The notes: generated by a model from the letters alone, not told the origin. Shown: positions 1 through 8,490, counted from the first letter of the stretch. The stretch is 18,888 bases of DNA from Candidatus Colicola coprequi (GCA_018065765.1 JAGHSR010000024.1:1-18888); one strand, 5' to 3'. Program-made: numbers and translations.

Positions 1-130
1 ATTAAAAACAAAAAATATAAGACATAAGAGAATGCAGTATGCAGTATGCAGGATGCAAAATGCAAAATGCAAAATGCAGGATGCACGATAAAAAACAAAA
101 AATATAAGACATAAAAAACCAAAAAATATA
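1..130. repeat. AT-rich 23-bp direct repeat, two copies plus one partial, upstream of moxR
   Basis: A 23-bp AT-rich unit (it contains AAAAAATATAAGAC) occurs at 1-23 and 88-110 with one mismatch at the third base, and again as a partial copy at 111-130 carrying one extra C. The second and third copies are directly adjacent; the first is separated from them by a 7-bp repeat array (29-84). The third copy runs right up to the moxR ATG. No TAnnTTTG promoter motif is visible here, so the operon promoter is either left of the window or unlike the consensus. Seen directly in sequence; function unknown. Confidence 0.8.
29..84. repeat. 7-bp tandem repeat array, 8 units
   Basis: Eight contiguous heptamers in one register: AGAATGC, AGTATGC twice, AGGATGC, AAAATGC three times, AGGATGC. 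They belong to the same family as the arrays at 1126-1286, 16486-16520, 17881-17950, 18215-18263 and 18779-18813. This array sits between the first and second copies of the 23-bp AT-rich repeat. Confidence 0.93.
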
Positions 131-1125
131 TGGAAACAACTGTTGATATTCGTGAACTTCAGGAGCGTATTGAGCGTGAAAGTTCATTTGTAGATGCCTT
201 AACGATGGGCATGAATCAAGTTATTGTAGGTCAGAAACATCTGGTAGAGAGTCTGCTGATCGGTTTGTTAAGCGACGGACACATTTTGTTAGAGGGTGTT
301 CCCGGATTGGCAAAGACATTAGCAATCAAGACACTGGCAGACCTCATCAAAGCAGACTTTAGTCGTATTCAGTTTACTCCGGACTTGTTGCCGGCAGACG
401 TGCTCGGCACACAAATCTACTCGCAGAAGACCGAAGAATTCCGCATCAAACGCGGTCCTATCTTTGCCAATTTCGTTTTGGCAGATGAGATTAACCGTGC
501 TCCCGCCAAAGTGCAGTCCGCGCTATTGGAAGCTATGCAGGAGCGTCAAATCACCATTGGTGAAGAGACATTTAAGTTGGATAATCCGTTCCTTGTTCTT
601 GCCACCCAAAATCCCATTGAGCAAGAGGGGACATATCCTCTGCCTGAGGCACAGACCGACCGTTTTATGTTGAAAGTGGTGATTGGTTATCCCAAAAAAG
701 AGGAAGAGCAACAAATCATTCGTCAGAACATATCCGGTGAGAAGAAACAGGTTCTTCCTATCTTGAACACCGATGAAATCAAAAAAGCCCGCGAGGTAGT
801 TCGTCAGGTATATATTGACGAGAAAATCGAGAAATATATCGTTGACATCGTATTTGCCAGCCGTGAACCGGAAGCATACGGGTTGAGTAATTTGAAGAAT
901 ATGATTAGTTTTGGCGGTTCGCCCCGTGCAAGTATCAATCTCGCTTTAGCAGCTCGTGCATACGCCTTCATTCATCGTAGAGGTTATGTTATTCCTGAGG
1001 ATGTGCGTGCCGTATGCTACGATGTAATGCGTCACCGTATCGGTCTGACTTACGAAGCAGAAGCCAACAACATAACTCCGGAGGACGTAGTTACCGAAAT
1101 CCTAAATGCAGTACAAGTACCGTAG
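130..1125 (+). CDS. moxR: MoxR-family AAA+ ATPase
   Basis: A 331-residue cytoplasmic AAA+ ATPase of the MoxR type, a chaperone-like class that acts on von Willebrand A (VWA) proteins. Visible motifs are Walker A GVPGLAKT (56-63), Walker B VLADEINR (116-123), sensor 1 LATQNP (157-162), an arginine in TDRF (R178) and the sensor 2 region GSPRAS (263-268). The helical lid follows to the end, with a normal full length for the family. The ATG at 130 follows directly on an AT-rich repeat; there is no Shine-Dalgarno, as is usual in this phylum. It is the first visible gene of the Bat operon, and its context of DUF58 and two VWA proteins suggests these are its clients. A 7-bp repeat array begins on the base after its stop codon. 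The family call is firm; the client relationship is inferred from context. Confidence 0.97.
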   Translation: METTVDIRELQERIERESSFVDALTMGMNQVIVGQKHLVESLLIGLLSDGHILLEGVPGLAKTLAIKTLADLIKADFSRIQFTPDLLPADVLGTQIYSQKTEEFRIKRGPIFANFVLADEINRAPAKVQSALLEAMQERQITIGEETFKLDNPFLVLATQNPIEQEGTYPLPEAQTDRFMLKVVIGYPKKEEEQQIIRQNISGEKKQVLPILNTDEIKKAREVVRQVYIDEKIEKYIVDIVFASREPEAYGLSNLKNMISFGGSPRASINLALAARAYAFIHRRGYVIPEDVRAVCYDVMRHRIGLTYEAEANNITPEDVVTEILNAVQVP

Positions 1126-1286
1126 AGAGTGGAGAGTGGAGAATGGAGAATGCAAAATGCAGAATGCAAAATGCAAAATGCAAAATGCACAATGCAAAAT
1201 GCAGAATGCGAAATGCAAAATGCAAAATGCAGGATGCAGAATGTAAAATGCAGAAAGCAAAATGCAGAATGCAAAATGCAGAATGC
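1126..1286. repeat. 7-bp tandem repeat array, 23 units, between moxR and the DUF58 gene
   Basis: Exactly 23 heptamers fill 161 bp with no break in register, starting on the base after the moxR stop. The first units are AGAGTGG twice and AGAATGG, then AGAATGC, then mostly AAAATGC and AGAATGC with single-base variants. Both strands are open over long stretches because the repeat contains no stop, which produces long low-complexity ORFs that are not genes. The array separates two genes of one operon that otherwise has spacings of a few bases. Bases 1287-1312 after it hold nothing recognisable. Confidence 0.96.
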
Positions 1287-1312
1287 CCTAACCCCTAATA
1301 TTATGATTTTCG

Positions 1313-2182
1313 ATGACAAGCGAAGAGTTATTACAAAAAGTTCGGAAGATTGAGATTAAGACGCGAGGTCTTAGTCGCAACATCTTTGCCGGTGAGTATC
1401 ACAGCCAATTCAAAGGGCGTGGTATGGCATTCAGCGAGGTACGAGAGTACCAACCCGGTGACGATGTGCGTGCCATAGACTGGAACGTGACGGCTCGACT
1501 GAACAAACCTTTTATCAAAATCTTTGAGGAAGAACGCGAACTGACTGTCATGTTGCTGGTAGATGTCAGCGGAAGCCGCAATTTCGGAACACAAAGTCAA
1601 ATGAAACGCGACATGATGGCAGAAATAGCAGCCACGTTAGCTTTTTCCACGATAGAGAACAACGACAAAGTGGGCGTTATCTTCTTCTCAGACAAGATAG
1701 AAAAATTCATCCCTGCTAAAAAGGGTAAAACCCATGTGCTGCATATCATCCGTGAACTGCTGAGTTTTGAGCCCGAATCCAAGGGGACAGATGTAGCAGG
1801 CGTTTTGGAGTATTTCACCAACGCACAAAAACGTCGTTGCACATCTTTCTTGATTAGCGACCTAATCGGTGCGGATGCAAAACAAATGGAAAAACCGCTA
1901 TTGATTGCCGCCAATCGGCATGATATCAACGTGATTCAAATCTACGACCATCGGGATGCCGAAATGCCCAATGTGGGTTTACTGAAAATCAAAGATGCCG
2001 AGACGGGAGAACGGCTATGGGTAGATACTGCCCTCCATGCCGTTCGTAGCAATTACCATCAAGTTTGGCAACAGCAGCAGGACAGTTTGACCGAAGTGTT
2101 CACCAAAACCGGCACCAACAACATCTCCGTTCGCACGGATGAAGATTATGTCAAAGCGTTGAAAAAACTTTTCAAGCAATAA
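1313..2182 (+). CDS. DUF58 protein with VWA-like domain (Bat operon)
   Basis: A 289-residue protein of the DUF58 family, a usual partner of MoxR ATPases. The family signature GRGMAFSEVREYQPGDD lies at about 35-51 and is followed by IDWNVTAR (55-62). A VWA-like fold follows with the metal-site motif DVSGS at 84-88. There is no signal peptide or membrane segment, so it is probably cytoplasmic or peripheral. The start at ATG 1313 gives the N-terminus expected for Bacteroidetes members, with a conserved run of ELLQKVRKIEIKTRGL. No ribosome binding site is seen. It lies 187 bases after moxR, a gap filled mostly by the heptamer array, and 4 bases before the next gene. Its exact biochemical role in the Bat complex is not established; the family call is secure. 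Confidence 0.95.
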   Translation: MTSEELLQKVRKIEIKTRGLSRNIFAGEYHSQFKGRGMAFSEVREYQPGDDVRAIDWNVTARLNKPFIKIFEEERELTVMLLVDVSGSRNFGTQSQMKRDMMAEIAATLAFSTIENNDKVGVIFFSDKIEKFIPAKKGKTHVLHIIRELLSFEPESKGTDVAGVLEYFTNAQKRRCTSFLISDLIGADAKQMEKPLLIAANRHDINVIQIYDHRDAEMPNVGLLKIKDAETGERLWVDTALHAVRSNYHQVWQQQQDSLTEVFTKTGTNNISVRTDEDYVKALKKLFKQ

Positions 2183-2186
2183 AACT

Positions 2187-3101
2187 ATGATTCATTTTTT
2201 ATTGGCCATTATAGTTAGTGCTACGATCGACAGCACCACCATTGCGATAGGTGATCAGACCGACATGAAGTTGCAGGCCACTTATGCACCCGGTGAGCGT
2301 GTAGCCCTGCCCATCTATGGTGAGACGCTCATTCAAGGAATAGAAGTGGTGGATAGAACAGTCATAGACACCACTCAACTGCAATCCGGACAAACACAAA
2401 TCACTCAGTATCTGACACTGACGAGTTTCAAGGATTCGCTATTCTACATTGAGCCTATACCCTTCGTTTCCGGAGAGGACACATTTTGGAGTGAACCCCT
2501 GTCACTCAATGTGGTTCAACCCTTTCGTATAGACACCGCCGACAAGGCAATCACGGACATTAAGGACATCCAAAAGGCTCCTATCTGGTGGTGGGGCATA
2601 TTGCGCTGGATCCTACTTGGAATAGGCGTAGCCGGTATTGGAATAGGGGTGTATTTCCTCATCCGCTATCTCAAACGTAAGCAAAACGGCGAGATGACCG
2701 CTGAGGCATCAGAACCACTGCGCCCGGCCGAAGAGGTGGCTTTGGAGAAACTCGAGAAAATCCGTTTGGAAAAAATTTGGCAAAACGGGAAAGTCAAGGA
2801 ATACCACACCGAACTAACGGATGTAGTGCGCGAATACATTGCTCGCCGATTTGATGTACGAAGCGGAGAAAAGACTTCCGACGAAACACTGAGAGCGATG
2901 AAACAAATCCTAAAGGATCAACGTGCCTTGTTTGACAGTTTGCATAGAATGCTGCAATTGGCTGATTTAGTGAAATTCGCAAAGTGGACAACCACTCCCT
3001 CCGAGAATGAGAACTGCCTACAATCAGCCTACGATTTTGTACAACAAACCACTCCTGTCAGCGAAGAGCCACAGGAGCATAATAAAAATGAACGATTATG
3101 A
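2187..3101 (+). CDS. Bat-operon membrane protein with cytoplasmic helical tail (DUF4381-like)
   Basis: A 304-residue protein with a short hydrophobic N-terminus (about 1-15, probable signal), a beta-rich periplasmic region (about 20-130), one clear membrane segment (about 138-161, after a WWW stretch) and a charged helical cytoplasmic tail (about 176-290). The tail contains the conserved-looking pieces LEKIRLEKIWQNGKVKEYH and VVREYIARRF. It occupies the position between DUF58 and batA where Bacteroidetes operons carry a DUF4381-like protein. The tail resembles the C-terminal region of BatD in this operon in layout: a helix pair, Y-(I/L)-x-x-R, then a late FAK/FAR motif (264-266 here, 591-593 in BatD). 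It overlaps batA by 4 bases (ATGA), which suggests translational coupling. The family name is tentative; the topology is read from the sequence. Confidence 0.85.
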   Translation: MIHFLLAIIVSATIDSTTIAIGDQTDMKLQATYAPGERVALPIYGETLIQGIEVVDRTVIDTTQLQSGQTQITQYLTLTSFKDSLFYIEPIPFVSGEDTFWSEPLSLNVVQPFRIDTADKAITDIKDIQKAPIWWWGILRWILLGIGVAGIGIGVYFLIRYLKRKQNGEMTAEASEPLRPAEEVALEKLEKIRLEKIWQNGKVKEYHTELTDVVREYIARRFDVRSGEKTSDETLRAMKQILKDQRALFDSLHRMLQLADLVKFAKWTTTPSENENCLQSAYDFVQQTTPVSEEPQEHNKNERL

Positions 3102-4084
3102 CATTTGCCAGTCCCGGATATTTATTTTTACTGCTATTGCTGGTACCTGTGATAGGATGGTATATTTACCGCCTGAAGGACTCTGATGCCAGTTTGCAAC
3201 TTAGTTCAGGTCAAGTACTTAAGCGGCAGCCCAAATCGTTGCGCGTGTACCTGATACACGTACCTTTTGTATTGCGCGTTGTCATCATCACATTGCTCAG
3301 TTTGGCTCTGGCACGTCCACAGCTCAGCAATCGCTGGCAAAGCGAATCGACAGAAGGAATCGATATTATGATGGCACTGGATATCTCCGGCACCATGCTG
3401 GGTGAGGACTTCAAACCCAATCGACTGGAGGCAGCCAAAGCTGTTGCCAGTGACTTTGTGATAGCACGTCCAAATGATCAAATAGGTTTGGTAGTGTTTG
3501 CCGGTGAGAGTTTCACACAATGTCCTCTGACGACCGACCACGCTGTATTGGTTAACCTGTTCAAATCAGTTAAGTTCGGCATGATAGAAGACGGAACCGC
3601 CATCGGTTTGGGCCTTGCCAATGCGGTCAATCGTATGAAGGATTCGCAAACCAAATCAAAAGTGATTATTCTGCTTACCGACGGTAGTAATAATCGCGGA
3701 GAGATAGACCCACAGACGGCAGCCGAAATAGCAAAGACGTACGGCATCCGCGTTTATGCGATAGGCGTGGGTTCATACGGGCAGGTACGTGTACCCTATC
3801 AGACACCTTACGGCACACAATACGGCACAATGGAGTCAGAGTTTGATGAGACTACGCTCAAAAACATAGCCCAAACCACCGGTGGTGAGTACTTCCGTGC
3901 CACTGACAACAATTCACTCAAACGCATTTATGAGCAGATTGATCAATTGGAAAAAACCAAACTCCGTGTCCGCGAATACAGCAAGCGAAGTGAGCACTTT
4001 GTTCCCTATTTGATGATTGCACTGATGTGCCTGATTATGGAGATTTTGATTCGTCATTTTGCTACAAAAACGTTAACCAATTAA
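3098..4084 (+). CDS. batA: BatA, membrane-anchored von Willebrand A protein
   Basis: A 328-residue protein with membrane segments near 7-25 and 55-73, a VWA domain (about 88-285) and a C-terminal membrane segment (303-319). The metal ion-dependent adhesion site is DISGT at 95-99, with threonine in place of the second serine of the usual DxSxS, plus T167 and the LTDG motif (193-196). The order two helices, VWA, one helix is the standard Aerotolerance/BatA layout. It starts inside the stop of the preceding gene (ATGA overlap) and lies 8 bases before batB, a paralogue with the same architecture. In B. fragilis the bat genes were linked to oxygen tolerance; the molecular role remains uncertain. 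Assignment as BatA rather than BatB rests on gene order and length. Confidence 0.94.
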   Translation: MTFASPGYLFLLLLLVPVIGWYIYRLKDSDASLQLSSGQVLKRQPKSLRVYLIHVPFVLRVVIITLLSLALARPQLSNRWQSESTEGIDIMMALDISGTMLGEDFKPNRLEAAKAVASDFVIARPNDQIGLVVFAGESFTQCPLTTDHAVLVNLFKSVKFGMIEDGTAIGLGLANAVNRMKDSQTKSKVIILLTDGSNNRGEIDPQTAAEIAKTYGIRVYAIGVGSYGQVRVPYQTPYGTQYGTMESEFDETTLKNIAQTTGGEYFRATDNNSLKRIYEQIDQLEKTKLRVREYSKRSEHFVPYLMIALMCLIMEILIRHFATKTLTN

Positions 4085-4092
4085 ATAGAACT

Positions 4093-5127
4093 ATGTTTCG
4101 ATTTGCTAATATTGAATATTTATGGCTGCTGCTATTGATTCCCGTTTGTGTGATAGCGTATGTGCTACTCATTCGGTATAAACAGCGCCGGTTGAGGGAG
4201 TTTGGAGATCCTGTTTTGTTGGCTGAACTCATGCCAAATGTTTCGTCACTAAGACCCCATATTAAGTTTGGAATTACGATGTTGGCGCTTGCTCTGCTGA
4301 TTTTTGCGGTGTCTCGTCCTCAGTATGGGCAAAAAGAGCATACCGTCAAGCGTCAGGGTATTGAAGTGATGATTGCATTGGATATTTCCAATTCCATGTT
4401 AGCCGAAGATGTGGCACCCAATCGTTTGGACCGCGCCAAACAGATGCTTAGCAAGATGATTGACAACATGACAGAGGACAAGGTAGGTTTGGTCGTTTTT
4501 GCCGGAGAGGCATACACTCAACTGCCCATCACCTGCGACTATGTCAGCGCCAAAATGTTTCTCAACACCATCACTCCTGAGTTAATCAAAACGCAGGGCA
4601 CAGCCATAGGCGATGCCATCAACACTTCCATTCGTTCGTTCGGTAGCGAGCAAAGCGAAGCCAGCCGAGCGATCATTCTCCTTACCGACGGTGAGAATCA
4701 CGAGGACGATGCGGAAGCCGCAGCCAAAAAAGCATTGGAGATGGGCATTAAGACTTTTGTGGTTGGTATAGGTAAAACCGAAGGCAGTCCTATTCCTCTA
4801 CCCGGCACCGGAGCCTTTCGCAAGGACCGCGAAGGCAACGTGGTAGTCAGTCGTCTTAACCAAGACATGTGCCGGCAGATAGCCAAGGCCGGTAATGGCA
4901 TGTACGTACATTGCGACAACACCAACACAGCCATGAGAGCTCTGCAAAAAGAACTGGAAACTATGGCAACTTCGGAAATCGAGACACAAGTGTTTCAGGA
5001 CTACAATGAGCAATACCAGACATTTGCCTTGCTGGCTCTGCTTCTTTTAGCGGGCGAATTCTTTATTTTCTCGCGCAAAAACAAGTTCCTAACCCGATTA
5101 GATATTTTTAAGGAGAAAAACGTATGA
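4093..5127 (+). CDS. batB: BatB, membrane-anchored von Willebrand A protein
   Basis: A 344-residue VWA protein with N-terminal membrane segments (about 8-27 and 58-74), a VWA domain (about 90-290) and a C-terminal membrane segment (309-326). The metal site is complete: DISNS at 97-101, T170 and LTDG at 197-200. I chose ATG 4093, which gives the expected membrane-helix start, over an in-frame ATG at 4027 that would overlap batA by 58 bases and add 22 polar residues. It lies 8 bases after batA and overlaps batC by 4 bases (ATGA). It is a paralogue of BatA with a very similar core (APNRLDRAK against KPNRLEAAK). The two probably form part of one envelope complex; that pairing is inferred. Confidence 0.94.
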   Translation: MFRFANIEYLWLLLLIPVCVIAYVLLIRYKQRRLREFGDPVLLAELMPNVSSLRPHIKFGITMLALALLIFAVSRPQYGQKEHTVKRQGIEVMIALDISNSMLAEDVAPNRLDRAKQMLSKMIDNMTEDKVGLVVFAGEAYTQLPITCDYVSAKMFLNTITPELIKTQGTAIGDAINTSIRSFGSEQSEASRAIILLTDGENHEDDAEAAAKKALEMGIKTFVVGIGKTEGSPIPLPGTGAFRKDREGNVVVSRLNQDMCRQIAKAGNGMYVHCDNTNTAMRALQKELETMATSEIETQVFQDYNEQYQTFALLALLLLAGEFFIFSRKNKFLTRLDIFKEKNV

Positions 5128-5810
5128 AACACACATTCATTATCATACTGACTTTAGCTCTAACACTGCCGGCATTAGCACAGCAAGAAGCGCCCAATGT
5201 ACGTCGCGGCAATCGTGATTACAAAAACGAACAATATACCGAAGCGGAATTGGACTATCGCCGAGGACTGGAGAAAAACAATCGGTCGTTTCAAGGACAT
5301 TACAATTTAGGAAATGCACTGATGCGTCAAGGTAAGTATCCGGAGGCTACTGAACAATATGCGTTGGCAGCACAGCAACTTGACGAAAAGAAAGATCGTA
5401 TCAAAGCTGCTCAGACCTATCACAATCTTGGCAATGCCCTATTTGCTCAAGAGCAATACGACAAATCGGTAGCAGCCTTCCAACATTCACTACGGCTCAA
5501 TCCCAAAGATGACGAAACACGATACAATCTGGTGAAAGCCATGCAATTGCTGCAAATGCAACAACAGCAACAAAATCAACAGCAACAGCAGCAACAACAA
5601 GAACAGAAAGAACAGCAACAGCAAGAGCAACAGCAGCAACAACAAGAGCAGCAAGAACAGCAACAGCAACAAGCTCAACAGCAGGAGCAACAGATGGACA
5701 AAGAGACCGCTGAACAAATATTACAAGCCTTAGAGCAAGACGAGCAGCAAACACAAGAAAAACTGCAACGTCAGCAAGGAAGTAAAAAACGTGTAGAAAA
5801 AGAATGGTAA
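5124..5810 (+). CDS. batC: BatC, TPR protein with glutamine-rich tail
   Basis: A 228-residue exported protein. Residues 1-19 form a signal peptide ending in ALA before QQE. TPR-like helices span about 24-130, with the recognisable turns YNLGNALMRQGKYPEA (60-75) and YHNLGNALFAQEQYDKS (99-115). Residues 144-190 are extremely rich in glutamine (37 of 47), encoded by mixed CAA and CAG codons with scattered glutamates. The C-terminus, from AEQILQALEQDEQ to the final KKRVEKEW, looks like the conserved end of BatC proteins. It overlaps batB by 4 bases and is followed 18 bases later by batD. TPR domains mediate protein contacts, so a scaffold role in the Bat complex is likely but inferred. The glutamine tract is probably a flexible linker. 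Confidence 0.93.
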   Translation: MKHTFIIILTLALTLPALAQQEAPNVRRGNRDYKNEQYTEAELDYRRGLEKNNRSFQGHYNLGNALMRQGKYPEATEQYALAAQQLDEKKDRIKAAQTYHNLGNALFAQEQYDKSVAAFQHSLRLNPKDDETRYNLVKAMQLLQMQQQQQNQQQQQQQQEQKEQQQQEQQQQQQEQQEQQQQQAQQQEQQMDKETAEQILQALEQDEQQTQEKLQRQQGSKKRVEKEW

Positions 5811-5828
5811 GATAGAAAACTCTCAATT

Positions 5829-7694
5829 ATGAAATTAAGACAATACATTTTCACCCTGGCGCTGTGCATCACGCATTGTGTGTTTTGCATGGCTGATGAT
5901 GAAGTAGATTTTCGGGCTAATGCGCCCAAGCAAGTCGTAGTAGGCAGCCCCTTCCAACTGACTTACACAATTAACACTCAGGCACGGGATTTTCGGGCGC
6001 CTGAGTTTGTCGATTTCGACCATTTGGCAGGACCTTACACATCCCAGTCGTCTTCTACATCGTTTGTTAACGGACATCGGACTTCATCCTTTACGCTCAC
6101 CTACACTTTCACACTTGTGGGTATGAAAGAGGGTACGTTTACCATCGGACCTGCTACTATCAAAGCCAACGGCAGTCAACATACCAGCAATGGAGTACGT
6201 ATCACCGTTTTGCCTCCCGATGAACCCGTTGCCTCTTCGCAATCGCAACAACAGCAGCGACCCTCATCACGTCCGCAACAGTCGTACGAAAACCCTGACA
6301 ACAATGTCAGCAGAGAAAATATTTTCATTCGTACTGTGGTCAACAAGACGCGCGTCCATGAGCAGGAAGCTATCTTGCTCAGTTATAAATTGTACTTTGC
6401 CGGTGTGGATGTGGCTCAATTTACCAACAATACGAAACTGCCTGAGTTTGCAGGATTTCTCAAGCAAGAACTGGATCAAGAGGAGATTCAAACAGAATTA
6501 GAGCACTACAACGGTCGCAACTACCAGACCGCCACGCTCTACCGGACATTGCTCTATCCGCAGCACTCCGGAGATATAAAGATAGATCCTGCCCAATTTG
6601 AGGCAGTCCTGCGCGTACAGACGCGCGCCCAAGTGCGCAGTATTTTTGATGACTTCTTTGGCAGTTACGCCAACGTGCAGAAAATGCTCACCGCACCCGG
6701 AGTAACCATACATGTAGAAGAGTTGCCAACAGGTAAACCAAGTGACTACAACGGAGGTGTTGGCACTTTCTCACTCAATAGTTCTATTTCGTCGCAGGAA
6801 GTTAAAACCAACGAAGCGATTACTATCCGCTTGGAAATCAAGGGTTCCGGCAATATGAAACTGCTAAAAACACCAGCAGTCGATTGGCCTGAAGGCTTTG
6901 AAGCTTATGATCCCAAAGTAACAAACAAGTTCAAAACATCTACCTCAGGCGTCAGTGGCACCAAAACAATTGAATACTTGGCGATCCCGCGGGCAGCAGG
7001 ACAGTACGCTATTCCGCCCGTCACACTATCGTACTTCGATATCCAAGAGGGCAAATACGTTCGCCTATCTTCCCCCGAATACACGTTGAACATCCTACGC
7101 GGGACAGAAGATGCCGATGCTTCCACCGTTGTGCAACAGTTCAATCAACCCACCAAAGAGGACATTACACAGTTTGGCACGGATATTCGCTACATCAGCG
7201 TTGTTCCCTGGCAAATGCCGGTGGTTACAAAACAGATGGTAGCATTTGGGACGCCCCTATTCTACATGCTGTACGTGATTCCACTACTAATAGCTATCGT
7301 ACTCTTCATCGTTTTTCGTAAGCAGATTCGCGAGAATGCTGATATCAACCGTGTTCGCTACAAGAAAGCCAACAAGATAGCTCAGAAGCGTCTTAAAACA
7401 GCTAAAGCATATCTGACTACAGGAGCAAAGGAACACTTTTATGAAGAAATCGAACGGGCTGCACGTTCCTATCTGTCCGACCGTCTGTCCATTGCCATGG
7501 CCGATATGAGTAAGGACAATATCGCTGAGATTCTTCGCAAGAAAAACATTGATAACGAACTGATTAGCGAAGTGGATAAGGTACTATCCACTGCGGAGTT
7601 TGCTCGATATGCACCATCCTCAGACACACAGATGCAACAAATCTTCGAGCAGACAGCCAATTTGATAGATAAACTTGAAAATCAAAAACTCTGA
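5829..7694 (+). CDS. batD: BatD, large periplasmic oxygen-tolerance protein
   Basis: A 621-residue protein with a signal peptide (about 1-22), a first beta-rich domain (about 25-128), a Ser/Gln-rich linker (135-152), further beta-rich domains (about 160-425), one membrane segment (about 474-497) and a cytoplasmic helical tail (about 505-620). The tail carries IERAARSYLSDR (541-552) and AEFARYAPSS (589-598). This matches BatD/Oxygen-tolerance family architecture and length. The stop overlaps the batE start by one base (TGATG), indicating coupled translation. The tail is similar in design to that of the membrane protein encoded at 2187-3101. The gene is expected to place its beta domains in the periplasm against BatA/BatB. 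Topology is seen in the sequence; partners are inferred. Confidence 0.94.
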   Translation: MKLRQYIFTLALCITHCVFCMADDEVDFRANAPKQVVVGSPFQLTYTINTQARDFRAPEFVDFDHLAGPYTSQSSSTSFVNGHRTSSFTLTYTFTLVGMKEGTFTIGPATIKANGSQHTSNGVRITVLPPDEPVASSQSQQQQRPSSRPQQSYENPDNNVSRENIFIRTVVNKTRVHEQEAILLSYKLYFAGVDVAQFTNNTKLPEFAGFLKQELDQEEIQTELEHYNGRNYQTATLYRTLLYPQHSGDIKIDPAQFEAVLRVQTRAQVRSIFDDFFGSYANVQKMLTAPGVTIHVEELPTGKPSDYNGGVGTFSLNSSISSQEVKTNEAITIRLEIKGSGNMKLLKTPAVDWPEGFEAYDPKVTNKFKTSTSGVSGTKTIEYLAIPRAAGQYAIPPVTLSYFDIQEGKYVRLSSPEYTLNILRGTEDADASTVVQQFNQPTKEDITQFGTDIRYISVVPWQMPVVTKQMVAFGTPLFYMLYVIPLLIAIVLFIVFRKQIRENADINRVRYKKANKIAQKRLKTAKAYLTTGAKEHFYEEIERAARSYLSDRLSIAMADMSKDNIAEILRKKNIDNELISEVDKVLSTAEFARYAPSSDTQMQQIFEQTANLIDKLENQKL

Positions 7695-8461
7695 TGAAAC
7701 ACGTATTATATATTTGTATAGCTGTGGCTGCATGTTTATCGTCAGTAGCCTCGGCTGCCACTATGGAACAAGGCAATTCCCTTTATGCCAACGGCGAATA
7801 CACGCAAGCTGCTGAGATCTACGCTCACATAATAGATAGTGCCGCTGAGCAAGGTGCGCTGACACGTCAAATGGCACCTGTGTATTACAACTTGGGCAAC
7901 TCCTATTTTCGTTGTCAAGAACTATCCCAAGCCATCCTCGCTTACGAGCGTTGTTTGCGCTTGGACCCGCGTATGAAAGATGCACGCTATAATCTACAAT
8001 TTGCTCAAACGCAAATCATCGACAACATAGCCGACACGCGCAATTTCTTCTTACGGACATGGGTAACCAACCTTCGTAACGCACTAAGCGAGTCTATTTG
8101 GATGTGGATGAGCATTGGTATGTTTTCGATTTTTCTAATTGGGGCCGTTCTTTTTGCCTTAACTCGTGAAACATGGTTAAGAAAGACTGCTTTTTATCTC
8201 GGATTACTCGCTTTGGTTATCAGTATCTCTGCTTTCTGTAACGCTACCAGTCTGCACCATCGTGACACACTGCGCGCGGAAGCGATTATCACACAAGGGA
8301 TAGTCAATGCCAAAGCATCACCAGACCGTAGCGGAACAGAACTATTCACCATGCACGAGGGAACCAAAGTGACTATCCGCGAATGCTTGGGTGAATGGTG
8401 CAATGTGCAAGTTGGCAACAACGAAGGCTGGATCAAACTTAATTGTTTGGAGCGGATTTAA
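7694..8461 (+). CDS. batE: BatE, TPR and SH3 membrane protein
   Basis: A 255-residue protein with a signal peptide (1-21, ending SAA), two TPR-like units (about 22-55 and 64-97, with YYNLGNSYFRCQELSQA), two membrane segments (about 134-156 and 163-182) and a C-terminal bacterial SH3-like domain (about 195-251, including the final EGWIKL motif). This domain order is characteristic of BatE. The start overlaps the batD stop by one base. It is the last gene of the operon: an intergenic gap of 112 bases follows, containing a promoter for the next gene. No stem-loop terminator with a T-run is visible after it. Confidence is high because both the architecture and the operon position agree. Confidence 0.94.
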   Translation: MKHVLYICIAVAACLSSVASAATMEQGNSLYANGEYTQAAEIYAHIIDSAAEQGALTRQMAPVYYNLGNSYFRCQELSQAILAYERCLRLDPRMKDARYNLQFAQTQIIDNIADTRNFFLRTWVTNLRNALSESIWMWMSIGMFSIFLIGAVLFALTRETWLRKTAFYLGLLALVISISAFCNATSLHHRDTLRAEAIITQGIVNAKASPDRSGTELFTMHEGTKVTIRECLGEWCNVQVGNNEGWIKLNCLERI

Positions 8462-8490
8462 GGGAAAAATGCACTAAAAATACAAACATA

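Noticed and set aside
29..1286. CRISPR array as explanation of the repeats near moxR
   Set aside because: The units are 7 bp in unbroken tandem without unique spacers, and no cas genes are present.
1014..1353. Open frames of 74-94 residues on both strands over the 23-unit array
   Set aside because: They consist of repeat-encoded low-complexity peptide and exist because the heptamer has no stop codon. They overlap moxR and the DUF58 gene and have no start signal or known domain.
4027..4092. Upstream ATG for batB
   Set aside because: It would overlap batA by 58 bases and add a polar stretch before the expected membrane helix.
5490..5826. Leucine- and valine-rich open frames on the minus strand opposite batC
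   Set aside because: They are the complement of the glutamine codon tract, not genes.
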